DNA of 64,000 bases from Dichetophora obliterata. Lineage: Eukaryota > Arthropoda > Insecta > Diptera > Sciomyzidae. Where the stretch lies: contig OY986439.1 of the NCBI GenBank assembly GCA_963920525.1, positions 28,530,819 through 28,594,818 on the forward strand, given 5' to 3'. Positions 1 to 10,410 of the stretch are shown here, one piece after another. A program made the position numbers and the translations under genes. Below the pieces are notes generated by a model that saw only the letters and a program-made list of their open reading frames with translations, was not told the origin of the DNA and did not search any database. The stretch's first letter is position 1, and every line of letters begins with the position of its first letter.

Positions 1-227
1 TGATTTTTATATTGATGTTTGTTTTGTAATTAGGAGTCGGTAACTTTGAGCGCAACTTTCTGTGTCCATTTTGAAATTTATACTTTTTGTTTGTGGTATG
101 TTTATAATATGCAGCATTTTCAACGTATATCGTCTATTGTCTCTTCCCAGTTGGAAAAGGAGTCATGCTGTATGTCTGCCGGCAACATGCCTCGGAAGGT
201 CAGGAGACATGCTCTCCTCAATACCCG
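1..227. other. Unassigned flank left of a hAT element
   Basis: No family is recognised here. A pyrimidine/AT tract ending in TATGCAG near position 115 resembles a splice acceptor, and the DNA from there to the hAT insertion at 236 is open in more than one frame and less AT-rich than its surroundings, so a host exon truncated by the insertion is possible. None of the three frames gives a protein I can name, and this stays a weak suggestion. Confidence 0.2.
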
Positions 228-384
228 CTTATATCCGGGGGCGTAACTAGCGGGCGGTAAGGGGGTAGACTACCCTCCCTACTTTTTTAGAGTCAGCCTA
301 ACTGTTATTTTTTAATAAAATTTTTTAAAATATTAAGTATTAAAAACAGTTGCAACTTTTATTGCCATTTTTATAACAAAAACC

Positions 385-620
385 AACTTTAGTCGGCTAT
401 TTCATTTTAATTCGTACCCAAAACTATCTTCAGTCGGCCAATTCTCTTATAGTACCTTAAACAAACTTCACTCGGCTAACTCACTTTCAGTCGTACCTTA
501 AACTAATTTCAGTCGGCCCACTCATTTTAAGTCGTATTTTAAACAAACTTTATTAGGAACACTCACTTTCAGTCGTACCTTAAAGAAACTTCAGTCGGCC
601 AACTCATTTTAAGTCGTATC
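385..620. repeat. Subterminal tandem repeat, about 40-bp unit
   Basis: Roughly five to six degenerate copies of a unit containing CTTCAGTCGGCC, ACTCA and AGTCGTACCTTAAA lie just inside the left end of the hAT element. Subterminal repeats in hAT elements often serve as transposase binding sites; that role is inferred here from position only. Confidence 0.75.
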
Positions 621-858
621 AGCGTTGAATTGTTGTAAACCAACACGGTGTTTCTTTGTGACAAAATGCAGAAAAAGTTCAGAAAAGTAGTATAAATTTT
701 GTTAAAAAAGTACCGAAATAGTAATGCATAGTAATGTAAAAGAGAGCAGCGGAGCAAATGGAAAAAATGCACCGTTTTTAGTCCAATTGTGCAACCTTGT
801 CCTTGACCGAAAATGATATTTTTATTCGAACAAAAAAATATTAATGATTTTTATTTAA

Positions 859-1095
859 CCCTAACACTGGTACTATTTACATATGTAAATATTTCACTTT
901 TTAAATAGCTACAAATTTGATATTTTTGGCACGATTTGAATATAATTTACATTCAGTGACTAATTTTGTTTATTTAAACAAATTTAAAAATTAGCCACTG
1001 TATGTAAATTATATTCAAATCGTACCAAAAATATCAAATTTGTAGCCATTTAGAAAGTGAAATATTTACATATGTAAATAGTACCAGTGTTAGGG
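859..1095. mobile_element. TTAA-flanked foldback MITE (piggyBac-like)
   Basis: A 237-bp element that is almost wholly a hairpin: the left arm starts CCCTAACACTGGTACTATTT and the right arm is its near-perfect reverse complement, with a short AT-rich loop around 970-995. It is flanked on both sides by TTAA (855-858 and 1096-1099). TTAA target duplication plus ends starting with CCC is the rule for the piggyBac superfamily. There is no coding capacity. It is nested in the hAT element at 236-3825, so it is the younger insertion. Confidence 0.8.
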
Positions 1096-1674
1096 TTAAG
1101 ATTTAAGAGGTAAAATCAGATTATTATTTTTATATCTGAGCAAAAACTTGAAAATCATAAAATAAAGATTAATGCTTAAGTTTTCGGATAAAGCTTAATG
1201 ATAACAGTCCCTGATACAAATACCTTGTCAAAAAAGTTGAGAAAATAAGTAGAATAAAACAAGCCCAAACAAACAAAGGTTTACTCAGTCGCCACACGTA
1301 TTTCCCTTTTTAAAACCTAATTATGCATTTTTGTAGAACTTTCTGAGATTGAAATTTTTATCCAAAAATACCCAACATTTGTAATAAAAAAATTAATGAT
1401 CGAAATCGGCCAACATATTTAAAAAAATTTTCTTAGCTCCAGAACTCTGATACATAATCTTTAATTTCATATGCTTAACATTTTAATTTAAATACAATTA
1501 TTATAAACAACTAAATAAAGAATTTAAAGGATTTAGTCAAACTATTGAAAAAAGGTCCGTTTTAACTTTTAAACTCGAGATGATGGCAAAAAGAACACCA
1601 TTTTTAAATTTGCATTCAAAATTCATTTATTATAAAAGCATCGCTTTATGTTTCCCGAAGCTCTAAGAAAATTG

Positions 1675-2489
1675 ATAAGTGGACTCGAAATGCTGCATAT
1701 TTGCTATCAAACCAACTCATTTCTGTGGACTTTATTATAAGTCTTGTTTTTATGAAAAATGTGCAAGTAATTCCTGACTGAATCTCTTGAAGCCGTTGAA
1801 CTGAATATTTTAGTTGCTATGAAATTTATTTCTGGTACCCTTAAATCATAAGAGAAAATAAATTCGGACTCTGAAGGTACGGACAACCTAATTAGAAGTG
1901 CTGTTGCATTGTTAAAATCTTTTAATGTTGATGTTAAAAAGGAATTCTCAATTCGCTATCGCCGTCGTCTTGTGCCGAAACGTTTGGATGATTTTATAGA
2001 AGAGAATTTAAACTATTATTGGTTAAGATAAACTCACTGATGCTCTATAAATTAAGCAGTTGCTTAGAAACAATAAAGCCTCTGTATGAACTCTTTAATC
2101 CAATTCTTTCTTCTACTAACTTGACCCAAAAGCGAATTCTAGAATCAATAAAATTGTTACCAAAAAATTCTTTGTTGGATTCACTTCAATTGAAAGTGGA
2201 ATCTGAAGTATTATATGATCTATGCGAAGGCGTAGAAACTCTATCGGGTACAGCTAATGTTTCAGAATGTAATAAAAAATCTCTTTCTGCAGTTAACAAA
2301 ATGTGGCGTTTGCTGTGCACAGTGCCTGTTACTGTTTTAGGAAATGAGAGAATGTTTATCAAATTAATACTAGTTAAAAATTATTTTAGAGCCACGCAAA
2401 GTGACTCACGTCTTAATGACTTATTTATACTTTCATCGGAAAAGGACATAGTTGATCTCATTAACTTAGATAATATTGCGCAGCAATAA
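1675..2489 (+). pseudogene. hAT transposase remnant (C-terminal half)
   Basis: Translation of the + strand gives decayed transposase with several stops and frame shifts. Around 1685-1740 a TRNAAYLLS-like stretch corresponds to the conserved TRW region of hAT transposases related to ZMYM1-type proteins. Near 1945-1995 an RRRLVPKRLDD-like segment follows. The longest open part, 2019-2489, ends with the hAT C-terminal dimerisation domain (roughly 2320-2450): a VLGNERMFIKL block, then KNYFRATQSDSRLNDL and a short acidic/hydrophobic tail before the stop. In an intact protein this domain mediates multimerisation of the transposase. The N-terminal BED-type DNA-binding region and much of the catalytic core are not recognisable, so this is a relic. 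The 2019 boundary has no ATG and is not a true start. Confidence 0.8.
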
Positions 2490-2907
2490 AAAAAATTAAT
2501 ATTGAAATGGTATACTTAAAAATTAAGTTTGTAATTAAGTAATTAATTTAAAAAATTGAAAGAAAAAATTTTTAAGAAATTGAAAGCCCTGTTTATTTTT
2601 AACACATATAAACAATGAATTTTTAAAACAAAAACAAAAATAAATTTTTAAATGTTGATTCGATAATGTTGAAATACTTTTATTTTATTTTGTTTGATGT
2701 AGGGAACGATATGAAAACTGCTTTTAAGGGATCTTCTTCACCGGAAAAAGATCGAAAGATTGAAAAGTGTTGCTATATGTTAAAAATTTCAGGATTTCTT
2801 AAAACGGTACCAAAGATTAACGTAAAAGTCCGTTTGAGCTGAAACTGTTTTGCATTATATGAAAAGTTAATGATGGCATATTTTCATTACAATATATTTT
2901 TTTGATA

Positions 2908-3231
2908 ATTCTAAAAAAATATAATTTTTTAGAATTATATATAAGCTTAATGCCAAAAAAGTTCATGAAGCAACAGGTTGCAACAACAATAAGTTCTTTG
3001 CAGAACAAACCACCAAGCAGACTAGACAGCTGTTTCGTTGATAGCTACATCAACTCATCAGTAGTCTTCTGTGGCTTCTGCAGTACCATCCACTTTGATA
3101 AGCTTATACTAACACCTTCTGCTTGGTGGTTTGTTCTGCAAAGAACTTATTGTTGTTGCAACCTGTTGCTTCATGAACTTTTTTGGCATTAAGCTTATAT
3201 ATAATTCTAAAAAATTATATTTTTTTAGAAT
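2908..3231. mobile_element. Near-perfect hairpin (foldback) element
   Basis: Two arms of about 110 bases (2908-3015 and 3125-3231) are almost exact reverse complements. They share an AAGCTTAATGCCAAAAAAG segment and the block around the TTCTTTGCAGAACAAACCACC sequence, and enclose an approximately 110-base centre. A diverged relative occurs at 31715-31925, which supports a dispersed repeat family. No target duplication is clear. The open frame running through it is a by-product of the palindrome. Confidence 0.75.
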
Positions 3232-3855
3232 TTGCATTATATTTATTATTGTAAAATCTCTAAGACTATTACTATCTAAGAATTTTACTATCTTATTCTA
3301 AGAAATGTAAAAAATAGGATAATTTTTCAATTTTTGTTTTGAAAATGACGCCAAAAACAGGTATGAGGTTTAGTTGGCTGATCACATGTAATCTTATAGT
3401 TTCAAGTATTATCGTTTAGATGAACTAAAAAAATTTCAGTTACCTGTTGTAAAAGCTGAGAAATCGTTGCCACCTTTTTGGATTCGAAAAATTATGTCCA
3501 CATTGCCAAAAGCTTAAGAGAGCAAATAAAAGGCCAAACCAAAAAAAAAATTTCAAAACATACTTAATTAAATGTAATTTGATGTACATAAGTTTTATTT
3601 TCATCATTAAAAAAGTTTTTAGTAAAAATAATACTAAAGTGTTTTTCTTAGCCGTTCAAATGAAAAAGACCCATAAAGATTTGTTTACATTGATCGAACG
3701 GATGAGCAACTTTATATAAGTCAACTACTTATGTTGTATTTAAAAAAAAGTCGGAACTTAAGAGTATCCCGTCGGCCGAAATACATTGATACCCCCCCAA
3801 TCAAAATGGCCTCGGTACGCCCCTGCTTATATTATTTTTCTAAAATCATGTCCTA

Positions 3856-4128
3856 GGCCAGCATGTCTGCCTAATGAACTGCCATAGCAGCAATTCCGCA
3901 TGCATCTCATGGTATGAATGCAGAATCAATACATGTCTGCCAAATGAACTGCCCTAGCAGCAATGCTGCATGCATCTCACGGTATTAATATTGCATTCAT
4001 ACCATGAGATGTATGCTGCATTTCTGCTAGAGCAGTTCATGTGGCAGACATGTATTGATTTTGCATTCATACTATGAGATGCATGCTGAATTGCAGCAAT
4101 GGCAGTTCATTTGGCAGACATGCTGGCC
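3856..4128. mobile_element. Foldback element with internally duplicated arms
   Basis: An inverted repeat running from GGCCAGCATGTCTGCC on the left to its reverse complement on the right. Each arm is itself built from two tandem copies of an approximately 70-base unit containing ATGTCTGCC, ATGAACTGCC, AGCAGCAAT and GCATGCATCTCA, giving a four-unit (two direct, two inverted) structure. It begins 22 bases after the hAT target duplication. No coding capacity. Confidence 0.7.
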
Positions 4129-4229
4129 AAAAAACGTAATAACATCAAACACCTATGTAACTTTTTGATTTTTTTTTTCATGCCAAAAACGCCAATGTGA
4201 ATTTTCATGTTGTTTGGGAAAACGAGTTT

Positions 4230-4405
4230 AAGGCTGTGTGCGAATTGACCTAAATGCAACCTAAACTAAATTGTGTCGATAAGGCAGTGCTTCTTAATTT
4301 AAGTAGCATTTAGGTAGTTCGAGAATTACCTAAATTATTTAGAAAGCACTGCCTTATCGACACAATTTAGTTTAGGCCGCATTAAGATCTATTCGCACAC
4401 AGCTT
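4230..4405. mobile_element. Nested 176-bp hairpin MITE
   Basis: Arms of about 64 bases (4230-4293 and 4342-4405), beginning AAGGCTGTGTGCGAAT, pair almost fully, including a block TTGTGTCGATAAGGCAGTGC. It splits the left arm of the surrounding element, so it inserted later. Flanking bases are TTTA on the left and TTAA-like on the right, so a 3- to 4-bp AT target duplication is possible. Confidence 0.65.
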
Positions 4406-4737
4406 AAAGATTCGAATGGCTCCGAAAAATCGAAAAAAGAACCTTTTTCAAAATTTTTTTATTGAAAGTAGATGGTGCATGCTTTTATTACACACTGTTA
4501 AAATATTGTTTCCGTTGCTCAACAAAAACATTAAAAAAATTACCTTTTGTGCAGCCATTTAACGATTATTACAAGAACATCGTATAAAAATAATTATCAA
4601 AATTTTGAATATATCTTTATCTTAAATTTTTTTTTATACATACACAGCTTATTATGCTCTTCGTCAAGATAAAAAAGAATCACTGATCTATCTCATCTGT
4701 AGCGGTGACAAGTTAACTTTAAGTGAAAAACTGTCGG

Positions 4738-4809
4738 CTTTTGTAGTGTAGTGAAGAGTGCGCTAGACTATTATCCAGAGGTCCTCGGTTCGAATCCGGG
4801 TTCGGGCAT
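4738..4809 (+). other. tRNA-like relic inside a repeat
   Basis: A perfect pol III B box (GGTTCGAATCC, 4787-4797) is preceded at tRNA spacing by a degenerate A-box-like stretch around 4742-4756. The T stem has at least one mismatch and I cannot fold a proper acceptor stem, so it is not called as a functional tRNA. Its position inside an inverted-repeat element suggests a captured tRNA/SINE head. Confidence 0.45.
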
Positions 4810-5660
4810 GCTTCTTTTTGTTTTGTTTGTTCTTCACTACATTAAAGAGTTATTGAAACAAAAAATCAGCATTTAAGTTGTGAAAAATGTAAAATTAAAG
4901 AACAGGAACAACTGAGGGCTGGAAATGCTTGCCGAGGTTAAAGCATAGAACTAGCCTTGGTTCTAAGCAATTCAAATTTATAGACAATAAACTTAAACTA
5001 AATTGTCTTTCACGATTGTTCCACCTAATCAATTCTTCGTCAAATAATCCATTCCTTTCCTTTTAGGTCAAAGACCAAACATTGTTTGTATAAGGCGCAT
5101 GCCTTGGTTCTTTAATCTTTTTAAAAAACAGAATGCACTTCCAGAATACCGAAATTATTGCGTTGGGTATTTAGTATTATTCTTTTAACTCCCAGGTCGA
5201 ATGGTAATTTTTTTACACAGCTAATACACTGATAATAATGTTTTATCAATTCTTTAAAAGAAAAAAAAAGATTTTTTTGTTTTTTCTGAGCAATTCGAAT
5301 CTTAAAATTCTATTTCCCAAAAAACATAAAAATGCACACTGGCGTTTTCGGCATGAAAGGGACGATATATTAACATATTGGCGACGATATATTATATAAA
5401 TACTTCTAACTAAAAGAAATGCTTATTGTAAAGTATACGTAAAAGATAGCAAAAAATCTCAATGTACATCATAGCATTGTCTATCATTTCCTCTTACACC
5501 ATGTTCTTCCATCTCGTATAGGTTAGCTTTTATCAAGTAAGTTCGCTTTAGACTCTTTTAAGTTGTACATCCACATATGTAATTGGTGCTTTATTATAAG
5601 TTTATTCTTGTTTGCAATAATGCAAATTAATTAATAAATAAATTAACGCTCATATTTCAG

Positions 5661-5807
5661 GTTGACAATCGAAAAATCAACCAAATTGTGCACGCCTTCT
5701 CGTCCAGCACTTTTATTCGATAACTCATTCACCATTCTACACCCCGCCAATCCTGACATCTCAGAAATCCTTACTGATATAAATGAAGACATGAGTGGAG
5801 GATGCAG
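5661..5807 (+). other. Exon-like segment, no family recognised
   Basis: A tract ending CATATTTCAG (5651-5660) resembles a splice acceptor and is followed by 48 open codons (from TTG at 5662) with ordinary-looking composition, ending before a possible donor GTGATA at 5808. The last eight codons overlap the left end of the MITE at 5784. I do not recognise the product. It may be part of a host gene, a decayed exon, or chance. Confidence 0.25.
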
Positions 5808-5992
5808 GTGATATGTCGAAAAATTTTAATTTCGTGATAATTGTGAAAGTTTAACTTTATTTTCTAAAATAGCTACAAACATGGTTGTATTAAGGTTTAA
5901 AATTGTTCGTATGTACATTACATCTTCATCCATGCAAAGAACAGCGAAAATCCGAAAATTCGACATATCATTTTCATCCACTCATGTCTTCA
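5784..5992. mobile_element. Short terminal-inverted-repeat MITE
   Basis: About 209 bp bounded by TGAAGACATGAGTGGAGGAT on the left and its near-exact complement on the right (5959-5992). A second inner pair, GATATGTCGAA / TTCGACATATC, continues the arms. No coding capacity and no unambiguous target duplication. Confidence 0.65.
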
Positions 5993-8186
5993 AATACTCT
6001 AGATTACTTTTTTATGATTGATTAAAGAAAATAAGAATTGATTTGACCTTGATATCAAGTATCAAGATATTTCTCTCTAATAGAAGAAAATTATTTTTTT
6101 TCCGTGTAAAAAAAAGTTAAGCCTACTAACAAAGAGCTTTCATAAGATATTTGTAACAAAAGACGGATTTACAAAAATTTGTTTAACAAAATTTTTATGT
6201 TTTTTTTTAAAGAAGTATAAAGCAGTAAAATCCTTACCAATCCCTCCTTCTACCCATACAAACACTCTTAAAAAAACAACCCATGATGCTTGCTATAACA
6301 ATAAGCTGCTAAAGTAATTTTACGCGCCTTATCAAAAATTATGCTACACAACAACAAGAGTAACAACGACAATACATAACAACATTGCCACCACCTTAAC
6401 AACCATTAAAAAGCCTAAACTTTTCACTCAATTGCACAACAAATCCATATCCATTAAATTGCGAAATAAACTCACGTAGGTAACATTAAAATCAACTTTT
6501 GAGGAGCAAGTCAAGAAGCAGCAGCACCAGTTCTTAAGAATCACATTCAAATTCCAACAGAAGATCATAAAATTCAACCAAGTAGATGATACAGAAAAAG
6601 TTAAAAAAGAAAGTAAATAAAATAAGATTATGATGTCATAAAAAAAGTCAAAAATGAAAAAAAAAATCACAAATAATGACTCTGTAACAATGACACATTT
6701 TCCAGCCAATTTGATGTTATCACCATCGCCAGTTAAGGGCGGCCCATCACCCGCAACGCCCTCGCATAGATGAAATCAGCTCGTTATCCTGTTTACAGGC
6801 TCTACATTGCGATTACTTAGCGAAAGCAAATTGTTAGTATACGTTTGAGTTTCTTGAGATTCTGGGGATTCTTAAAAGTATAAAATATTGAAAAAAAGTG
6901 GCAACAATAAACTGGAGAAATAAAAATTTGTTTGTTGGAAAAAATAAACTAATGATTGACAGAAAGTTTTTATTTTCGGTGCCTGCCATGCCAACGCTAT
7001 TTTGCAAATTGACTGCGGATGACAGCGCAGTGACAGCTCAGGCTTCAAACAATCATTTGTTGAATTTACACTGACACTTGACTGAGTTGGCTCTGAGGTG
7101 GGCTCTCAAGTGGGCTTTGGTGGCAAACTTAAGTATGTCAAGGTAGATTAAGCTGCGGCTTACGTGGCACACAAAAAGTACCAAGAAAAAGGCGAAGGAT
7201 ATAAAAGAAATGGATGGTAAAGGAGAAATAGCTGCAAATAAAAACTCATAGAAAAGTTTTGCTATTTTGGCTAAATTGGCATTAAACGGTAACATGGGAA
7301 TTGTTATTGTTGTCGAAAGTCCTTGTTGTGCTGTGATTGCTATTGTTCAACTGCAACTTTAAATACGTCCGTCCCAACGGTAAGCCGCCATTTCAGATGT
7401 CAAACTTTTTTTTCCCCCCATTGTGTGCCTGCTCTTTCAAAAAAAGTTTTGCCAAATCTAAAAAGATTTTCATAGAAAAGCGATTTCCTTCGATGCTAAA
7501 CTTAAGCCAATAAAACTTAACAACAACTTTGGCAGTATTATTTATAAGGAATAAAAAAAGGTAGGCCTATAAGCGATGCCTTAAAATTTACTGGTAAGGA
7601 TTATTCAAAAAAACCGAATATCGACTGAGCCGTCATTGAAAATTCTCTGAAATTATTAAAATTTTTTTATAATCACATATTTTTGGTAAGAGTCTGTTTT
7701 CGGAATTAAAGCTAAAATTCATTCACTAAATTTGAAATTTGGAACATAAATGTTAATGGCAACGCTAAACACGAATCTAAAGTCACAAATGAAGAAGTCA
7801 TAATGGCGGATCATATAGTATGATGGTTTCGACTGTGACGAGTTTTATATTATTTTGCACTTTATGTTATAAAAAAATATACAACAATCTTTTCACACGT
7901 GGGCTTAATTTGACTTTATTTTTATTTTGAATTATTTTTATGAGATACCGTTAGTTTGCCGACATCCGACTTGATTTAAGATTATTTCGGAAAAATAATT
8001 AGCATACTTTTGCCCATTTGTATTAAATACTTATGTATGTTTATTTCATGATAAGAACATCACTAAGCAGCTCTAGAGTTAAAATATCGACTTTTTTTAT
8101 TTCACATAATCTACAAAATGTCAAATGGGCTCGTTTCAAGATAAGCCAATTACATGTTTGCAAACTTTGTACTCAATACGCTCTGA
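5993..8186. other. Unassigned non-coding stretch
   Basis: Mostly AT-rich DNA with no recognisable coding region except the exon-like segment at 6706-6773. The part 6700-7400 is less AT-rich than its surroundings (for example around 6725-6800 and 6980-7110), which could reflect host regulatory or untranslated sequence. Open frames at 6428-6709 and 7053-7295 on the - strand have low-complexity hydrophobic translations and are not supported as genes. Confidence 0.4.
6706..6773 (+). other. Possible terminal coding exon, unrecognised gene
   Basis: After an acceptor-like ACATTTTCCAG (ending 6705), one frame reads 21 codons to TGA at 6771-6773, rich in Ser and Pro (SPSPVKGGPSPATPSHR at the end). 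The local GC content rises sharply over exactly this segment. It would fit a short last exon of a host gene whose upstream exons lie to the left, but I cannot link it to the segment at 5661 in a consistent frame and the length is too small for certainty. Confidence 0.25.
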
Positions 8187-8620
8187 TAACACTGTGGAAC
8201 AGTCAACAAAATAACTCAATTCTACGGTATAGGTTTGATACTATGATCAAAGGTGAGTAAGACCCTAGCTGGGCTTCACGAGTTGTCTTTTTATGGCCCC
8301 CAAAATATTGGTGGCCTTAGTTGAGTGGGTTAAAAAATGGTACCATCAGTTTTTGTTTAACAGCTCCGTTAGAGTTGGAGATATCGGCTTACTGTTCTTA
8401 TCAAAGTTATAGCTAACAGTCTAATGAACAAACGTAGAAACCAAACATTCTCATTTTGTGAAATTTTGTTTTCAAAAGAGTTGTTCATTATCCTCTCGGC
8501 TACAATTTTGCCGAAAATATTGAGTTAAAAATGTGCTCATATTAGGATAGCCTTTTTTTCACAACCGTGAAAAATTAAAACTTATTATTATCTAATGATA
8601 TTATCTAAGAAAAACTTTAT

Positions 8621-8947
8621 ATGATTTAAATACAAATTCTAAATGTTCGCCCCGGTGGTGAAGTGCGTTAATGCGCGCTTGCACGGGTATCACAAAGATT
8701 TCTGATGACGCTTTTAGCAGGGCAGTTTATTTTGTGCAATAAAATCAGCTAGTGATTTTTTCCTTTTCATATTGAAAAAACTTTGTTGTTGTTGTTGTTT
8801 CTTTGGAAAAGTTCGTTAGAACAATTAATTGTTCTAACTTTGACCTTAAGCTCAATAAACGATTTTAAACTATCAAACAACTAGAATTTGTATTTAAAAT
8901 CAAGTATGATTTAAACTATCAAACATTTAGAATTTGTATTTAAATCA
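8621..8947. mobile_element. Copy of the palindrome-forming repeat family
   Basis: Ends are inverted (ATGATTTAAATACAAATTC on the left, GAATTTGTATTTAAATCAT on the right). The interior includes a GC-rich block (GCACGGGTATCACAAAGATT), a (TTG)n run and a GAACAATTAATTGTTC palindrome. The same sequence forms the arms of the giant palindrome at 37110-38577, and a shorter diverged copy is at 31160-31390. A direct repeat ATCTAAGAAAAAC occurs on both sides (about 8602 and 8995), a possible duplicated target of a larger unit. Confidence 0.7.
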
Positions 8948-9044
8948 TATAAAGTCAACATAATAAATATAGAGGTCATTTAGAAAAAATTTTAATCTAA
9001 GAAAAACATTTTAATTTTATTAATTTAAGCAAGTTATATATAAA

Positions 9045-9138
9045 TTCATGTGAAAATTTCCACGCTTGTTTCGCAGCTGTCATTTTTTGTATGGACATTT
9101 GAGTGGAATTTCACATGAAACGGAACAGAGTACTATGC
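9045..9138 (-). repeat. Fragment of MITE family seen at 60752
   Basis: The reverse complement begins AGCATAGTACTCTGTTCCG and continues with GTGAAATTCCACTC, closely resembling the left part of the element at 60752-60975. It is a one-ended fragment. Confidence 0.5.
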
Positions 9139-9142
9139 TTAA

Positions 9143-9300
9143 TTAGTAAATGTTTCGTAAAAATTTTTGTTTTAGTAGAAATGGAAGGTGTTGGCTAAAA
9201 ATAATGAAAAAATTGTTGAGGCAAGAAACGAAAAAGATTTTAAATTTCTTTTTAAATTACTAAATTACATAATTACTTAACTACCTAATTACTGAATTGC
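9143..9300 (+). repeat. Dispersed repeat, second copy inverted at 30570-30715
   Basis: The segment with AGTAGAAATGGAAGGTGTTG, GGCTAAAAATAATG and TTGTTGAGGCAAG is found in reverse complement at about 30637-30715 with some changes, and the homology continues into the TTAACTACCTAATTAC-like part. Family not recognised. Confidence 0.6.
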
Positions 9301-10192
9301 CCAATTGAACTTTAACATTGTCAGGCACGTGACGTAATTTGTCTTCACGTGACGATATGTAAATATATATATTTAAAAAAACAACTGTAAACTTTATTTA
9401 AAATCTTTTTACGCCGAAAGCATGTTTATGAGTAATAAAAATTTTACTTTCTAATACCTCTTTCCCACGTTAGTTACTTTCGCTAAAATTTGTAATCGAG
9501 CACACCGATTTGCAACGTTGATTACTGTGGTATCTCTTACATTTAATAAAATTTAAAGAAAGTTTCAACATACAATGAAGAAACAGAATGAAATCTATTT
9601 AGTTACACAAAAGGACTTTACTTCCAATATGTAAATTTAGAATTGACTGTACAACAAACTCAAAAAAAAAATAGTTGAATTTGTCTGTACGTGACCGTTG
9701 AATGCTCCTTTTAGAGCTTTGTAAGTAATGTAGACACGTTCAGATCACATAACTATGTCTACAAGAGTTACTATAAAATAGTAAAGAAAAATTTGGATTC
9801 CTTTAAAGTTATTGCCATTTCAAGAAATATGTATGTATATTTAGTGAGTTTGTTTTGTTACTTTAGCTTTCGTAGTTCAGCTACAATTTTGCAAAAGACA
9901 GAAAGCCGACATCTCTAACTTTAACGGAGCTGTTAAACAAAAACTGATGATGCCATTTTTTGGCAAAATAACTGAGGCCCACAATATTTTGCGGACCATA
10001 AAAAAAAGAAAACGGTTGTCAAACTCGCGTATCACAGCTAGGATTTTATTCACCTCTGGTCATAGTATCGTACCTATACCGTAGAATCCGGTTATTTCGC
10101 CAAAAATTATTTTTTGTCTCACAGTGTAATGAGCCACAATCTGGCGCTCTTTTAAAAGAAAGCTGCTCACCTCAAGCTTCAAATTCCAAAGT

Positions 10193-10225
10193 TATATAAA
10201 AAAACAACATTTGTCTACAGTTCAC
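10193..10225 (+). promoter_or_regulatory. Predicted core promoter of the dioxygenase gene
   Basis: TATATAAA at 10193-10200 is followed by two initiator-like sites, ACAGTTC (A at 10219) and TTCACTA (A at 10223), 26-30 bases downstream, the spacing expected of a TATA/Inr promoter. The predicted leader runs to the ATG at 10411. It contains a 31-codon upstream ORF starting at 10278 and a start-stop ATGTGA at 10325-10330, both of which would precede the main start. The promoter lies only 66 bases right of the transposon ending at 10126. Confidence 0.5.
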
Positions 10226-10410
10226 TACCGATCATTTCGTTTTCGTTGCTCGTGCTAAGAAACCAAAATCGAAGCTTATGTATTTAAATTCATTCATATC
10301 ATTTCGAGCGACTTACATAGGCTCATGTGAGCAAAAAGCACCAACGTGCGATCAGTCAAGCCCAAGTTACTAAGTTATACGGAACAAGAGCTGTCCCGCG
10401 ATCGCTTCAA

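Larger units (their letters stand above)
236..3825 (+). mobile_element. hAT-superfamily DNA transposon, decayed
   Basis: A 3.6-kb element bounded by short terminal inverted repeats (left CGGGGGCGTAAC, right end read inward CAGGGGCGTACC) and flanked by an 8-bp target duplication with one mismatch: CTTATATC at 228-235 and CTTATATT at 3826-3833. An 8-bp duplication with ends of the CAGGGGCGTA type is characteristic of hAT elements. A broken transposase (about 1675-2489) lies inside on the + strand and confirms the family. The element also carries a 40-bp tandem repeat near its left end, a nested TTAA-type element at 859-1095 and a hairpin at 2908-3231. The in-frame stops and nested insertions show it is no longer autonomous. 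Confidence 0.85.
4177..5358. mobile_element. Inverted-repeat element with nested hairpin
   Basis: Outer arms at about 4177-4221 (starting TTTCATGCCAAAAACGCCAA) and 5312-5358 are reverse complements with scattered mismatches. The left arm is interrupted by a separate hairpin at 4230-4405; after it the homology to the right arm resumes (AAAGATTCGAATGGCTCCG at 4405 onward matches inverted sequence near 5285-5305). A tRNA-like segment lies inside. Superfamily not determined. Confidence 0.6.
8190..10126. mobile_element. 1.9-kb TIR transposon abutting the dioxygenase promoter
   Basis: Long inverted arms: about 8190-8400 on the left and 9895-10126 on the right match as reverse complements, with shared blocks TTCTACGGTATAGGT and AACAGCTCCGTTAGAG. 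The outermost bases are CACTGTG at both ends, and TAA lies immediately outside each end (8187-8189 and 10127-10129), a candidate 3-bp target duplication. CACTG-type ends with short duplications occur in CACTA/Zator/Chapaev-like groups, and CACTGTG also fits the Transib heptamer, so the superfamily is unresolved. No transposase remains; the interior is filled with other repeats (8621-8947, 9045-9138, 9143-9300). Confidence 0.7.

Noticed and set aside
2902..3192. 96-codon open frame
   Set aside because: Runs through both arms of the 2908-3231 hairpin and is a by-product of the inverted repeat.
4738..4809. Functional tRNA gene
   Set aside because: B box is perfect but the T stem and acceptor stem do not pair properly, and it lies inside a repeat.
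10327..10410. Upstream extension of the dioxygenase by 28 codons
   Set aside because: The frame is open but has no ATG; position 10327 is GTG, which is not a normal start in an animal nuclear gene.
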